A DNA stretch of 64,000 nt from Burkholderia seminalis DSM 23518 (GCF_902832885.1 NZ_CADFDK010000003.1:682001-746000), one strand, 5' to 3'; positions 1 through 9,122 are shown, counted from the first letter of the stretch. Made by a program: numbers and translations. Notes: generated by a model from the letters alone, not told the origin.

Positions 1-859
1 GCAGCGCTGCTTCCGCAACCTGCTGCGCTGCAGCGGCGTACCGTCGATCGGGCTGTCGATCGGCGCGCGGCTGCACGTGTCGACGCTCGGTCTCGCCGGC
101 TACGCGATGCTGATCAGCGGCTCCGTGACGCAGGCGTTCCGCTGCATGGGCCAGTTCCCGCTGTTCATGGGGCTGTATTTCGACGTGCGCGTCGACGCGC
201 ACGCCGGCGGCATGAGCGTGACCATCAGCCGCTACAACGGCGAACCCGATCTCGAGGTATTCCAGGTCGACATGTGCCTGTCGAGCCTGCGGCTGATCGT
301 GTCCGATCTCGTCGGCAAGCCGGTATGGCCGGAACAGTTGCAGCTCGCGCGCCGCACGCCGCGCAATGCAGCCGACTACGCACGCCACTTCGGCTGCCCG
401 GTCGCGTTCAATGCGGCCGACAACCGTCTCGTGTTCACGTCGGTGAACGGCACGGAAACGCCGCGTCTCGCGAACGAAGTCAGCTTCAATGCGCTGCACG
501 GCCAGTGCGAGGTGCTCGAACGGCAGTGGGCCGCGTCGGTCGGCACGCGCTTCGCCGATCGGGCGAAGGAGCTGATGGCGCGCGACCTCGTGCGTTTCAA
601 GTCGATGACGGCGCTCGCGAATGCGCTGCACCTGACGGAGCGCACGCTGCGCCGGCGGCTCGACAAGGACGGCATCACGTTCCAGTCGCTGCTCGATGAA
701 GTCCGTCACGACGAAGCCGTGCGGATGCTCGACGACCACACGCTGACGGTCGCGGAGATCGCCGAACGGCTCGGCTACAGCGAGCCGCGCAGCTTCCGAC
801 ACGCGTACCGGCGCTGGACCGGCAAGACGCCGCGCGCGGACGCCGGTATCGACATGTAA
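1..859 (+). CDS. AraC-family transcriptional regulator (5' end outside window)
   Basis: The reading frame is open from base 2, so the gene begins before the window; a GTG at 77 is only an internal codon. The upstream residues (FRNLLRCSG...LGLAGYAML) match the N-terminal arabinose-binding-like domain of the longer AraC regulators (PF12625 type). The C-terminal ~100 residues hold the two helix-turn-helices of AraC/XylS (TERTLRRRL and VAEIAERLGYSEPRSFRHAYRRWTG). It is a cytoplasmic DNA-binding regulator, and its ligand is unknown. It points towards the downstream transporter operon but 549 bp separate them, so a regulatory link is only possible. Confidence 0.9.
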   Translation, partial: QRCFRNLLRCSGVPSIGLSIGARLHVSTLGLAGYAMLISGSVTQAFRCMGQFPLFMGLYFDVRVDAHAGGMSVTISRYNGEPDLEVFQVDMCLSSLRLIVSDLVGKPVWPEQLQLARRTPRNAADYARHFGCPVAFNAADNRLVFTSVNGTETPRLANEVSFNALHGQCEVLERQWAASVGTRFADRAKELMARDLVRFKSMTALANALHLTERTLRRRLDKDGITFQSLLDEVRHDEAVRMLDDHTLTVAEIAERLGYSEPRSFRHAYRRWTGKTPRADAGIDM

Positions 860-1408
860 CGTCGATCGCGCATGCCGATTCCGAACGGCGCCCCCGCCTG
901 TTGGTTTGGAATTCGAATCATTTCCACGAAAGCCGCCGGCGGCGTCCGTCTCGACGCCGCCGCACGACCGCGTGCCGTGCCCAAGCTGGACGCGCTCATT
1001 CGATTGCTCTATACTCGCTCCAACTTCATCACAAAACGCATGATCTCGTGCGCAACGTGATGTCATTTCGCACTTTGTTGCGCATGCATCCGTTTCGCCA
1101 CGTCAAAGGGGCCACCGGCCCCAGCGGTCGGCGCCAAGCCGCCCGCATCCATGCCGTCTTCGCAGGACGGTGCCCTGCTCGAACGCGCCTTGCCGTTACG
1201 GCGCCGCCGGGCTGAACCTGACAATCAGACGAACGCAACATCGCGTTCACCCGACCGCCAGCCGCACTTCGGTGCAGCCGGCAGCACTGTTTCCGTCAGT
1301 TCAATCGCGGCCATGCCGGGATCACGAACTTCCATCGCGACGCCATCCGGCGTCATCGCGGCGCGTGCCTGCGCGCGTGCCGCATCGGGATCGAGGAGGG
1401 GTATCTTC
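860..1408 (+). other. Intergenic region before the betaine transporter operon
   Basis: I see no convincing gene in these 549 bases. A weak sigma70-like element, TATACT at 1010-1015 with a poor -35 about 17-18 bases upstream, could drive the operon, which would leave a leader of nearly 400 bases. In-frame codons run back from the first transporter gene to 1151, but they encode low-complexity Arg/Ala/Ser sequence and lack a ribosome binding site. Confidence 0.4.
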
Positions 1409-2125
1409 ATGACTCGACGCACTGTCCAGCTGGTGGGCAGCCTGGTAGCCATCATCGCGGTCGGATGGGCGCTGGCGCGCGGCATCGGCGCCGACACGTT
1501 CCGCCAGCGCGCGGACGATCTCGCGTACTACGCGGGCCAGCACATGCTGCTGGTCGTCTACTCGATGACGCTCGCGATCGTCGTCGGCGTACCGGCCGGC
1601 GTGCTGCTGAGCCGGCCGCGGTTTCAGCACCGGGCCGAGCGCTTCATGCAGGTCTTCAACATCGGCAACACGGTCCCGTCGCTCGCGGTGCTGGCCATCG
1701 CGCTCGGCATCTTCGGCATCGGCGACGTACCTGCGATCATCGCGCTATTCCTCGCATCGCTGCTGCCCATCACGCGCAATGCCTATGAAGGCATGAAGAA
1801 CGTGCCGGCCGCGCTGCGCGAAGCGGCCAAGGGCATCGGCATGACGGGCTGGCAATCGCTCGCCCGCGTCGAACTGCCCCATGCGGTGCCGATCATCGTC
1901 GGCGGCGTGCGCACCGCGCTCGCGATCAACGTCGGCACGGCGCCGCTCGCGTACCTGATCGGCGCGGACAGCCTCGGCTCGTTGATCTTCCCCGGCATCT
2001 ATCTCGACAACCAGCCGCTGCTGCTGCTCGGCGCGTCGCTCACCGCGATCCTCGCGCTCGTGCTGGACGGCATCGTCGCAACCGGCAGCCGCCGCTGGCT
2101 CGCGCGCCACGGAGGTGCCGCATGA
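1409..2125 (+). CDS. Glycine betaine/choline-type ABC transporter permease (first)
   Basis: A 238-residue inner-membrane permease of the BPD_transp_1 family with about six hydrophobic segments. The EAA-like loop (EAAKGIGMTGWQSLARVELP) contacts the ATPase. It belongs to the osmoprotectant (OpuB/OsmU/Yeh) type with two short permeases and a separate binding protein. The start at 1409 was chosen because GAGGAGGGG lies just upstream and the hydrophobic part begins soon after; longer in-frame starts add unstructured sequence. Its stop overlaps the next start (ATGA). Substrate (betaine, choline, carnitine or a related quaternary amine) is inferred from the family. Confidence 0.9.
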   Translation: MTRRTVQLVGSLVAIIAVGWALARGIGADTFRQRADDLAYYAGQHMLLVVYSMTLAIVVGVPAGVLLSRPRFQHRAERFMQVFNIGNTVPSLAVLAIALGIFGIGDVPAIIALFLASLLPITRNAYEGMKNVPAALREAAKGIGMTGWQSLARVELPHAVPIIVGGVRTALAINVGTAPLAYLIGADSLGSLIFPGIYLDNQPLLLLGASLTAILALVLDGIVATGSRRWLARHGGAA

Positions 2126-3027
2126 TGCGCCCGCTTCGATCGATCGCCCGCCTGTGCGCCGCCCTGGCCGTGTGCATGGCAGCCGGCACACCGGCATTCG
2201 CCGCCAGGCTCGTGCTCGGCGCGAAGAACTTCACCGAGCAATACGTCCTCGCGGAAATCACGTCGCAATACCTGCGCTCGCGCGGCTACGACGTGGACGT
2301 CCGCGCGGGGCTCGGCAGCACGCTCACGCGCAGCGCGCTGGAAAACGGCCAGTTCGACCTGATGTGGGATTACACGGGCACCGCCGCGCTCGTCTACAAC
2401 AAGATCCAGGACAAGCTCTCGCCCGAGGAGATGTACCGGCGGGTCAAGGCGCTCGACGTACCGCGCGGGCTCGTGTGGCTCGACGCGTCGCCGCTCAACG
2501 ACACCTACGCGATCGGCCTGCCGAGCCAGCTCGCGCAGGCCACCGGCATCCGCACCGTGTCGCAGCTCGCCGAGCACCTGAAGACCGATCCGGCCGCGAA
2601 GCACTACGTGTTCGGCATGGATGCGGAATTCGCGAACCGTCCGGACGGCCTGAAGCCGCTGCTCGCCGCGTACGGCATGCAGTTCAGCCGCGCGCAGTTG
2701 AAGCAGATGGATCCGGGGCTCGTCTACACGGCGCTGCACAACAACCAGCTGAAGATCGGCCTCGTCTACACGACCGACGGCCGCGTGAAGGGCTTCGGCA
2801 TCGTGCCGCTCGAGGACGACAGGCATTTCTTCCCGCCGTACAACGCGACGCCCGTGGTGCGCAAGGACACGCTCGAGCGCAATCCGGGACTCGCGACGCA
2901 GCTCAACGCGCTGTCCGCCGCGCTCGACAACGACGCGATGCAGGCCATGGCCAAGGCCGTCGACCTCGACGGCAAATCGCCGCGTGACGTCGCCGACGCG
3001 TTCCTGCGCACGCATCCGCTACCTTGA
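2122..3027 (+). CDS. Periplasmic quaternary-amine (glycine betaine type) binding protein
   Basis: A 301-residue OpuAC-family (PF04069) substrate-binding protein. Residues 1-27 form a Sec signal peptide ending at AFA-AR. The mature part starts with the family hallmark LVLGAKNFTEQYVLAEI and contains the FDLMWDYTGTA segment typical of the YehZ/OsmX/OpuBC group. It delivers substrate to the two permeases encoded on either side. The start overlaps the stop of the first permease (ATGATG), indicating translational coupling. In this group the ligand can be betaine, choline or carnitine; the sequence alone does not decide. Confidence 0.9.
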   Translation: MMRPLRSIARLCAALAVCMAAGTPAFAARLVLGAKNFTEQYVLAEITSQYLRSRGYDVDVRAGLGSTLTRSALENGQFDLMWDYTGTAALVYNKIQDKLSPEEMYRRVKALDVPRGLVWLDASPLNDTYAIGLPSQLAQATGIRTVSQLAEHLKTDPAAKHYVFGMDAEFANRPDGLKPLLAAYGMQFSRAQLKQMDPGLVYTALHNNQLKIGLVYTTDGRVKGFGIVPLEDDRHFFPPYNATPVVRKDTLERNPGLATQLNALSAALDNDAMQAMAKAVDLDGKSPRDVADAFLRTHPLP

Positions 3028-3037
3028 AGGAGACCCG

Positions 3038-3691
3038 ATGAGCGTATTCGACTATCTCGCTTCGAGCTGGCCCGAGCTGTTGCAGCTCACGCTGCAACAC
3101 ATGTGGCTCGTCGCGATCGCCGTGGGCTGCGCGATCGTCGCGGGCGTACCGCTCGGCATCCTCATCAATCGCCACGAATGGCTCGCCGGGCCGCTGCTCG
3201 GCATCGCCACGATCGTGCTCACGCTGCCGTCCATCGCGCTATTCGGCCTGATGATCCCGTTCTTCTCGCGCTTCGGCCAGGGCATCGGCGCCGCGCCCGC
3301 GATCACGGCCGTGTTCCTGTATTCGCTGCTGCCGATCATGCGCAACACCTACCTCGCGCTGCGCAACGTGGATGCGGGCATCAAGGAAGCCGGCACCGGC
3401 ATCGGCATGACCGCGTGGCAGCGCCTGCGTCTCGTCGAGCTGCCGCTGGCGGTGCCCGTGATTCTCGCGGGCGTGCGCACCGCGGTCGTGATGAACATCG
3501 GCGTGATGACGATCGCCGCCGTGGTGGGCGCGGGCGGGCTCGGCACGCTGATCCTGCGCGCCATCGGACAGAGCAGCATGATGAAACTACTGGTGGGCGC
3601 GGTGCTCGTGAGCCTGCTCGCGATCGTCGCCGACCGGCTGCTGCAGAGGCTGCAGCGGGCATTGACACCGAAGGGAGTGCAGAAGACATGA
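3038..3691 (+). CDS. Glycine betaine/choline-type ABC transporter permease (second)
   Basis: A 217-residue membrane permease homologous to the first one in the operon, with the same BPD_transp_1 fold and an EAA-like loop (EAGTGIGMTAWQRLRLVELP). GAAGGAG sits just ahead of the ATG at 3038, which supports this start over an upstream in-frame one. It forms the heterodimeric channel with the other permease. The stop overlaps the ATPase start (ATGA). Confidence 0.9.
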   Translation: MSVFDYLASSWPELLQLTLQHMWLVAIAVGCAIVAGVPLGILINRHEWLAGPLLGIATIVLTLPSIALFGLMIPFFSRFGQGIGAAPAITAVFLYSLLPIMRNTYLALRNVDAGIKEAGTGIGMTAWQRLRLVELPLAVPVILAGVRTAVVMNIGVMTIAAVVGAGGLGTLILRAIGQSSMMKLLVGAVLVSLLAIVADRLLQRLQRALTPKGVQKT

Positions 3692-4863
3692 TCGAACTCG
3701 ACCAACTGACCAAGACCTTCACGCGCAAGGACGGCCAGACCGTACGCGCGGTCGACTCCGTGAGCCTGTCGGTGCCCGAGGGGGAAATCTGCGTGTTCCT
3801 CGGCCCGTCGGGCTGCGGCAAGACGACCACGCTCAAGATGATCAACCGGCTGATCGCCGCGACATCGGGTCGCGTGCTCATCAACGGTGAAGATACGGCG
3901 CGGCTCGACGAAGTCGACCTGCGGCGCCACATCGGCTACGTGATCCAGCAGATTGGGCTGTTCCCGAACATGACGATCGAAGAGAACATCACCGTCGTGC
4001 CGCGCCTGCTCGGCTGGGACAAGAAGCGCTGCGCCGAACGCGCACGCGAGCTGATGTCGATGGTCGCGCTCGATCCGAAGCTGTACCTGAAACGCTATCC
4101 GCGCGAGCTGTCGGGCGGGCAGCAGCAGCGTATCGGCGTGATTCGCGCGCTGGCCGCCGATCCGCCCGTGCTGCTGATGGACGAACCGTTCGGCGCGGTC
4201 GATCCGATCAATCGCGAGTCGATCCAGAACGAGTTCTTCCAGATGCAGCGGCAACTGAACAAGACCGTGATCATGGTGAGCCACGATATCGACGAAGCGA
4301 TCAAGCTGGGTGACCGCATCGCGGTGTTCCGGCGCGGCCAGCTCGTTCAGTACGATCACCCCGACACGCTGCTCGCACGCCCGCGCGACGAATTCGTCGC
4401 GCAGTTCGTCGGCCAGGACAGCACGCTCAAGCGCCTGCTGCTCGTGAAGGCCGGCGACGCGGCCACGCAACCCGACACCGCGCGCGTCGATACGCCGCTC
4501 GCGCACGCACTCGCGGTGATGGACGAAGCCGACTGCCGCTACCTGACCGTGCTCGACGACGCGGGCCGCGCGCTCGGCTACGTGACGCGCCGCGCGGCGC
4601 GCGGCGACGGCGGCACATGCGGCGAACGCGTGACGCCGTTCCCGGCCGGTGTCTCGGCCGACGACAACCTGCGCATCGTGCTGTCGAAGATGTACCAGTA
4701 CAGCGTGTCGTGGATGCCCGTGCTCGACCCGGACGGCGTGTGGCTCGGCGAGGTCACGCAGGACTCGATCGCCGCGTACCTGAGTTCGGGCCGATCGCGC
4801 CGGCAAACGGGGCAGCCGCCGGGCAGCCCGGTCGATCGGGTTGAGGCGGCCGCGCCGCATTGA
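3688..4863 (+). CDS. Glycine betaine/choline-type ABC transporter ATP-binding protein
   Basis: A 391-residue ATPase. Walker A is GPSGCGKTT (39-47), the signature is LSGGQQQR (141-148) and Walker B is VLLMDEPFG. The C-terminal third, from about residue 255, looks like a CBS-domain pair (MDEADCRYLTVLDD..., SVSWMPVLDPDG), as in OpuAA/ProV-type importers where CBS domains sense ionic strength. It is the last gene of the operon and is followed by a strong hairpin. The C-terminal tail (RSRRQTGQPPGS) is low complexity. Confidence 0.92.
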   Translation: MIELDQLTKTFTRKDGQTVRAVDSVSLSVPEGEICVFLGPSGCGKTTTLKMINRLIAATSGRVLINGEDTARLDEVDLRRHIGYVIQQIGLFPNMTIEENITVVPRLLGWDKKRCAERARELMSMVALDPKLYLKRYPRELSGGQQQRIGVIRALAADPPVLLMDEPFGAVDPINRESIQNEFFQMQRQLNKTVIMVSHDIDEAIKLGDRIAVFRRGQLVQYDHPDTLLARPRDEFVAQFVGQDSTLKRLLLVKAGDAATQPDTARVDTPLAHALAVMDEADCRYLTVLDDAGRALGYVTRRAARGDGGTCGERVTPFPAGVSADDNLRIVLSKMYQYSVSWMPVLDPDGVWLGEVTQDSIAAYLSSGRSRRQTGQPPGSPVDRVEAAAPH

Positions 4864-4874
4864 TGCATCGTCCT

Positions 4875-4903
4875 CGTCACGCCGGTGCGCGATCGGCGTG
4901 ACG
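4875..4903 (+). terminator. Hairpin ending the ABC transporter operon
   Basis: Perfect 10-bp inverted repeat CGTCACGCCG / CGGCGTGACG with a 9-base loop, 11 bases after the ATPase stop codon, followed by CCGTTCTT. There is no clean T-run, so it may be a weak intrinsic terminator or an mRNA 3'-end stabiliser. Confidence 0.6.
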
Positions 4904-5254
4904 CCGTTCTTGACCAACACACCGTGGGCGACGAGCGCAATCGATCCCGCCGCACCCCGGCTTCCTGTCACTGTCTTCCGTTGAATCCTGCCTGGCGGAT
5001 TCCAGTGGCTTGATCCTGCGTTCCGCGCTCGCGCGACAAACGCGCAGCGAAAAATCCGGCCCCGGCAATCAAGCGCGAATCGCACGGAATCGACTCGCGT
5101 AAAATGCCCGCAACCATCCATCCGAGCGGGCTGCCCTTCCATTCCACTCGCATCGGCATAACACCCATACCAACGAGAGCCGTGGCATCCGCCGACGTCG
5201 CCGCCCCGATCGGGTCGACCGCGACCGCGACGATCGTCGACCGGCGAAGCATCG
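4904..5254 (+). other. Intergenic region before the fusion enzyme gene
   Basis: About 350 bases without a convincing gene. A short inverted repeat (GAATCC, 8-base gap, GGATTC) lies near 4983-5002. No clear sigma70 promoter was recognised. Confidence 0.4.
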
Positions 5255-7690
5255 ATGAGCAAACCGATCCTGTACCTTCTCGCCGGCAACGGCAGCGCGG
5301 CCGACTGGTGGGACGATGCGCTGCCCCACTTCCGGCGCTACCGGCCGGTGCCGCTGGAACTGCCGGGCTTCGGCGATCATCCCGCGCCGCCGTGCGAGGA
5401 TCTCGCCGCGTACGCGCAGGCGCTGCTGGACGCCACCGAACCGGGCCACGCGATCATGGCGGTCGGCGTGAACGCGCTGCTGGTGCTGCACGCGTTGCAA
5501 CGGCGCCCCGGCCACTTCGGCCGCAGCGTGCTGCTCGCGCCCGTCGGCGCATTCCTGTGGGAACGTCGGCTGCCGAAACTGATGGCGCCGAAACCGCTGC
5601 GCAAGACGATCCACTGGCTGCTCGCGCACCATCCGACGCTGTTCGCCCGCCAGTTCTCGAACCAGACCTGGACGCCCGCGCAATATCGCCGCATGGGCGC
5701 CGGCTACGCGCGCTGCCGCGCGTTCCTGCCGCACTGGGATCTCGTGCGCGCCGATACCGCGCTGCCGCTGCTCGAGTGGGTCACCGACCGCATCGAGCTC
5801 GTATGGGGCGACCAGGATGCCGTGCTCGGCGTGCGCCAGGCCGCCGCGTGGTCGGCGATCCTCGCGCGCGCCGACCTCACCGTCACGCTGCAGCGCGGCT
5901 GGGGACACTATCCGTGGATCGATGCGCCGGCCGCGTTCGCGCAGTGGCTCGAAGCCGGCGACACGGGTTTCGTCGCGCACACGAAGGGCGGACGTCTGGC
6001 ACTCGCCGTGATGGCCGGCCTGCCGGTGCCGCCCGCCTTGTCGCTGACCCGCGCCGACGATCCGCGCCTGCCCGCCTTTCTCGCGAGCCAGCCCGGCGCC
6101 GAGTGGGCGGTCCGCTCGTCGAGCCACGGCGAGGACCAGGCCGACGCAGCCAACGCCGGCCTGCACACGACGTTCCTGCGCGTGCCGGCATCGGATGCCG
6201 CCGCACGCGTGGCTGAACTGCTCGACGGCGGCCTCGAGGAAGCGGTCGTGCAGCGCTTCGTCGCGCCCGTGCTGTCCGGCATCGCGTTCGTGCGCCATCT
6301 GTCGGTGGAAGTCGAATGGGTGGAAGGCCACCTCGAATCGCTCGCCGACGGACAGGCAAGCCCGCGGCGCGCGATCCTGTCGCGGCTCGGCGAGCCGTGG
6401 CGGCGCGGCACGTTCGCGGCCGCGCACGGCCTGACTTCGCAACGGCTGTGGGCGTTCCTGCAACGCGTGCTGCGCGCGTTCCACTACGTACCCGGCGATG
6501 TCGAATGGGCATGGGACGGCACGCAGCTGTGGCTCCTGCAATATCGCCCGATCAGCAGCTACGGCTGGCACCGGCACCTGACCTCGGCCAACATCGCCGA
6601 GATCCTGCCGCCGCAGCCGAGCCGGCTCGTCGAATATGCGCAACGGCGCGCGGCCGGCAGCATCCCGGCCATCATGGCGCGCTGGGATGCGCGCGTGCTG
6701 CGCGACAACGAGCCGTTCACCGCGCTGTACGGCGGCGCGTCGTACATCAACAACGACCTGTTCCTCGCGCGTCTCGCGGACTGGGGCGTGTCCGCCGCGA
6801 ACTACAGCGGCGAGATCGGCGGCGCGACGCCGCCGCTGCGCTGGCGTCCGCTGCGCCTGCTGCGCGCACTGCCGGTGTTCTGGCGCATGCTGCGCGTCGC
6901 GCGCGGGCACCTGCCGACGCTCGCGCGCGGCTTGCAGCGCTTCGACCGGGAACTCGCGACGCTCGTCGAACGGCGCGCGGACGGCCAGCAACTGGCCGAC
7001 TGGTTCACGCGCTTCTACGTATTCGTCGTGCAGGGCAACCTGTGCATCGCGTCATCGCTCGCCAGCAGCGGCGGCACACTGTGGGGACGTCCGCCGACCG
7101 CCTATGGCCAGCTCGACGACAGCCCGCACCGCTTGCCGTGGGAAACCGATCCGGGCACCGCGCGGCCCGCGGCCGCCGACCTGCCGCTGCAGCCCTTCCC
7201 CGCCTGGCCGCTGCCGGTCCGCGTGCTGCACGCGCTCGGCGCGCCCGGCATGCGCGGCTGGTATCTGCAGGTACGCGAGTGGTATCGCGACAACCTGATG
7301 CGCGTGTTCTTCCGCCTGCATCACGCGATGCCGGCCGCCGACCGCGACACCTGGTTCGCGCCGCATCCCGAACGCCGCGACCGCAACGGCAGCTTCTGGC
7401 AGGACGGCGGCGAAGGCACCGACGAGGCAGCCGGCTTCATGATCTATCCGGGACACGCGCAGGGCGTGCTCGGTCGAGACATCCTGCTCGAAGACGCGCT
7501 CGACCCGGGCCGGCACGCGCAGTACCAGGCCGCCCGCGCGGTGATCGCGCGCATGGGCGGCCGGCTGTCGCACGGCGCAACGCTGCTGCGCGAACTGCGC
7601 AAGCCGTCGGCCGTGCTGCCGCGCGTCGATGCGGCGTGGATCGGACGCGAAGTGCGGCTCAGCGACGGCCGGCTGACGCTGGCCGACTGA
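5255..7690 (+). CDS. Fusion of alpha/beta-hydrolase-like and PEP-synthase-like (ATP-grasp + swivelling His) domains
   Basis: An 811-residue cytoplasmic protein. Residues 1-240 follow an alpha/beta-hydrolase fold, with acid WGDQD (D188) and histidine GWGH (H218), but the nucleophile elbow reads GVNAL, with Asn73 where Ser is expected. Residues 243-433 match a compact PEP-synthase/PPDK ATP-grasp domain (KGGRLALAVMAGLPVPP, WAVRSSSHGEDQADAANAG, LWLLQYRP). Residues 768-789 match the PEP-utilising swivelling domain GG-x-x-SH with His773 as phospho-carrier. The middle ~330 residues are unassigned. The layout recalls rifampin phosphotransferase and PEP synthases, which use ATP to phosphorylate a substrate through a His intermediate. 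Substrate unknown. Confidence 0.75.
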   Translation: MSKPILYLLAGNGSAADWWDDALPHFRRYRPVPLELPGFGDHPAPPCEDLAAYAQALLDATEPGHAIMAVGVNALLVLHALQRRPGHFGRSVLLAPVGAFLWERRLPKLMAPKPLRKTIHWLLAHHPTLFARQFSNQTWTPAQYRRMGAGYARCRAFLPHWDLVRADTALPLLEWVTDRIELVWGDQDAVLGVRQAAAWSAILARADLTVTLQRGWGHYPWIDAPAAFAQWLEAGDTGFVAHTKGGRLALAVMAGLPVPPALSLTRADDPRLPAFLASQPGAEWAVRSSSHGEDQADAANAGLHTTFLRVPASDAAARVAELLDGGLEEAVVQRFVAPVLSGIAFVRHLSVEVEWVEGHLESLADGQASPRRAILSRLGEPWRRGTFAAAHGLTSQRLWAFLQRVLRAFHYVPGDVEWAWDGTQLWLLQYRPISSYGWHRHLTSANIAEILPPQPSRLVEYAQRRAAGSIPAIMARWDARVLRDNEPFTALYGGASYINNDLFLARLADWGVSAANYSGEIGGATPPLRWRPLRLLRALPVFWRMLRVARGHLPTLARGLQRFDRELATLVERRADGQQLADWFTRFYVFVVQGNLCIASSLASSGGTLWGRPPTAYGQLDDSPHRLPWETDPGTARPAAADLPLQPFPAWPLPVRVLHALGAPGMRGWYLQVREWYRDNLMRVFFRLHHAMPAADRDTWFAPHPERRDRNGSFWQDGGEGTDEAAGFMIYPGHAQGVLGRDILLEDALDPGRHAQYQAARAVIARMGGRLSHGATLLRELRKPSAVLPRVDAAWIGREVRLSDGRLTLAD

Positions 7691-7705
7691 GCGGCCGGCG
7701 GCGTG

Positions 7706-7734
7706 TTGAAGGGGGTACCCCGGATCGCTACACT
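7706..7734 (+). promoter_or_regulatory. Sigma70-like promoter for the DUF169 gene
   Basis: TTGAAG (7706-7711), 17-base spacer, TACACT (7729-7734), 27 bases before the ATG at 7761. The palindrome GGGGTACCCC (7712-7721) lies directly after the -35 box and could be a protein site. Confidence 0.55.
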
Positions 7735-7760
7735 GGTCCGGCGAATCCCGGAGACCTCAC

Positions 7761-8528
7761 ATGAAAGAAACGCTTGCCGGACTGTCGGCGGACCTCGAGC
7801 GGCTGCTCAAGCTGCGCAGCATCCCGTTCGGGATGAAGCTGTTCGAACGGCGCGAGGACATGGAAGCCGTCCCGCGCATTCGCCGCCCGAAGGCGATTCA
7901 CTCGCTGGACCAGATCGTCGGGCAGACGGCGCGGCTCGGCTTCACGGTCGGCATCACGGCCGACGACCTCGTCGGCGCGCAGTGCCGGTCGGTCGTCGGG
8001 CTCGGTCACGCGAAGGACGCGGAGTGGGCATCCGGCCAGCAGATGGCCGGCGTCTGGTACGCGACGCAGGAAGATTCGCGCGCGCACCAGGCCGCGATGC
8101 ACTGCGTGGCCGACGGCCAGTACGAAGCGCTCGTCGTGTCGCCGCTCGCGGCCGGCCGCATCGTGCCCGACATCGCGCTGTTCTACGCGACGCCGGGCGC
8201 GATGATGTACTTCATCAACGGGCTGCAATGGTCCGGATACAAGCGCTTCGACTGGAGCGTGGTCGGCGAATCGGCATGCGCGGATTCGTGGGGCCGCGCG
8301 CTGTCGACCGGGCAGCCGAGCCTGTCGATTCCGTGCTACGCGGAACGCCGCTACGGCGGCGTGCTCGACGACGAGATGCTGATGGCGCTGGCGCCCGACG
8401 CGCTGGAACAGGCCGTTGCCGGAATGGAGGCGCTGTCGCGCAACGGGCTGCGCTATCCGTTCGCGCAGTACGGCATCCAGCAGGACGTGCGCGCGGGCAT
8501 GGAAGTCAGTTACCCGAAAGCGACGTGA
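7761..8528 (+). CDS. DUF169 family protein
   Basis: A 255-residue cytoplasmic protein with the features of DUF169 (PF02596, COG2043): the early LRSIPFGMKLFERREDM segment, GADLVGAQC-like FTVGITADDLVGAQCRSVVG, and the central YATPGAMMYFINGLQWSGYKRFDWSVVGESACADSW. Family members have no settled biochemical role. The gene has its own promoter-like sequence and appears monocistronic. The many conserved Cys and aromatic residues could bind a cofactor, but I cannot show it. Confidence 0.8.
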   Translation: MKETLAGLSADLERLLKLRSIPFGMKLFERREDMEAVPRIRRPKAIHSLDQIVGQTARLGFTVGITADDLVGAQCRSVVGLGHAKDAEWASGQQMAGVWYATQEDSRAHQAAMHCVADGQYEALVVSPLAAGRIVPDIALFYATPGAMMYFINGLQWSGYKRFDWSVVGESACADSWGRALSTGQPSLSIPCYAERRYGGVLDDEMLMALAPDALEQAVAGMEALSRNGLRYPFAQYGIQQDVRAGMEVSYPKAT

Positions 8529-8566
8529 CTTGACGCGTCGCCGCTGCGGCGCGCTGGAAGCAGCAC

Positions 8567-8941
8567 TCAGCGCAGCGGCGTACGGACCTTGCCGTCGACC
8601 TTCAACGTGCGCCTGTCGCGCGCGGCCTCGTATTCGACCGTCTGCGCGGGCGTGACGGCGCCGTACGACCGTCCGTTCACATAGACGATGCCGTCGCGCA
8701 GTTCGATCCGGTCGCCGTTGACCGTCGCGGTGGCGCGGTCGCCCTGCAGCACCGCGCCCGAACACCCGGCGGTGGAGAAGCCGCGGACCGACGCGCCCGG
8801 CATCGCCGCGTTCCCGCCCGGGTCCGCCGCATGCGCGGCACTGCACGGCGGCGCATCCATGCCGCCGGCGGCATGGAGCGGCCCGGTACTGATGCCGCAT
8901 CCGGCAAGCAACCCGATCGTCATCGGCAACAGCTTGTTCAT
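8567..8941 (-). CDS. Small putative lipoprotein
   Basis: A 124-residue protein with an N-terminal hydrophobic stretch ending in a lipobox-like LLAGC (Cys15), so it is probably lipidated and held in the outer or inner membrane. The remainder is an acidic/polar domain (GDRATATVNGDRIELRDGIVYVNGRSYGAV) that resembles a small beta-rich domain. It is convergent with the DUF169 gene. Function unknown; possible over-prediction, but the codon pattern and lipobox support it. Confidence 0.6.
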   Translation of the reverse strand: MNKLLPMTIGLLAGCGISTGPLHAAGGMDAPPCSAAHAADPGGNAAMPGASVRGFSTAGCSGAVLQGDRATATVNGDRIELRDGIVYVNGRSYGAVTPAQTVEYEAARDRRTLKVDGKVRTPLR

Positions 8942-9078
8942 GGTGGCCTCCGTGGTCCGCGAACCTGGATCGATGCCCGGGCACGCGCTCGCCCGTCGCC
9001 CGATACGCGCAGTATGCGTCCACGTGCCGGCACACCGCCATCCGCGCCAATACCACTTCTACTCGCCACACATTCGCC

Positions 9079-9106
9079 TTGACAAGTTGCGATCCGCAAC
9101 TATTAT
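9079..9106 (+). promoter_or_regulatory. Promoter of the marR-gnat gene
   Basis: Consensus -35 TTGACA (9079-9084), 16-base spacer, -10 TATTAT (9101-9106). The start codon is at 9139. The spacer is almost wholly occupied by a perfect palindrome (see next entries). Confidence 0.8.
9085..9101. promoter_or_regulatory. MarR-type operator 1
   Basis: Perfect palindrome AGTTGCG-ATC-CGCAACT, lying between the -35 and -10 boxes. Its core TTGCGNNNCGCAA is the classic size and shape of MarR-family sites. Autorepression by the adjacent MarR domain is inferred. Confidence 0.75.
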
Positions 9107-9109
9107 CGA

Positions 9110-9122
9110 TTGCGATACGCAA
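9110..9122. promoter_or_regulatory. MarR-type operator 2
   Basis: TTGCG-ATA-CGCAA, same core as operator 1, covering the expected transcription start. Centres of the two sites are 23 bp apart, about two helical turns, so two dimers could bind the same face. Confidence 0.75.

Noticed and set aside
1151-1408. N-terminal extension of the first betaine permease
   Set aside because: Arg/Ser/Ala-rich, no binding site at its start, and a strong Shine-Dalgarno marks the ATG at 1409.
3349-6991. Long minus-strand frames opposite the ABC ATPase and the fusion enzyme
   Set aside because: No domain motifs; composition typical of shadows of GC-rich genes.
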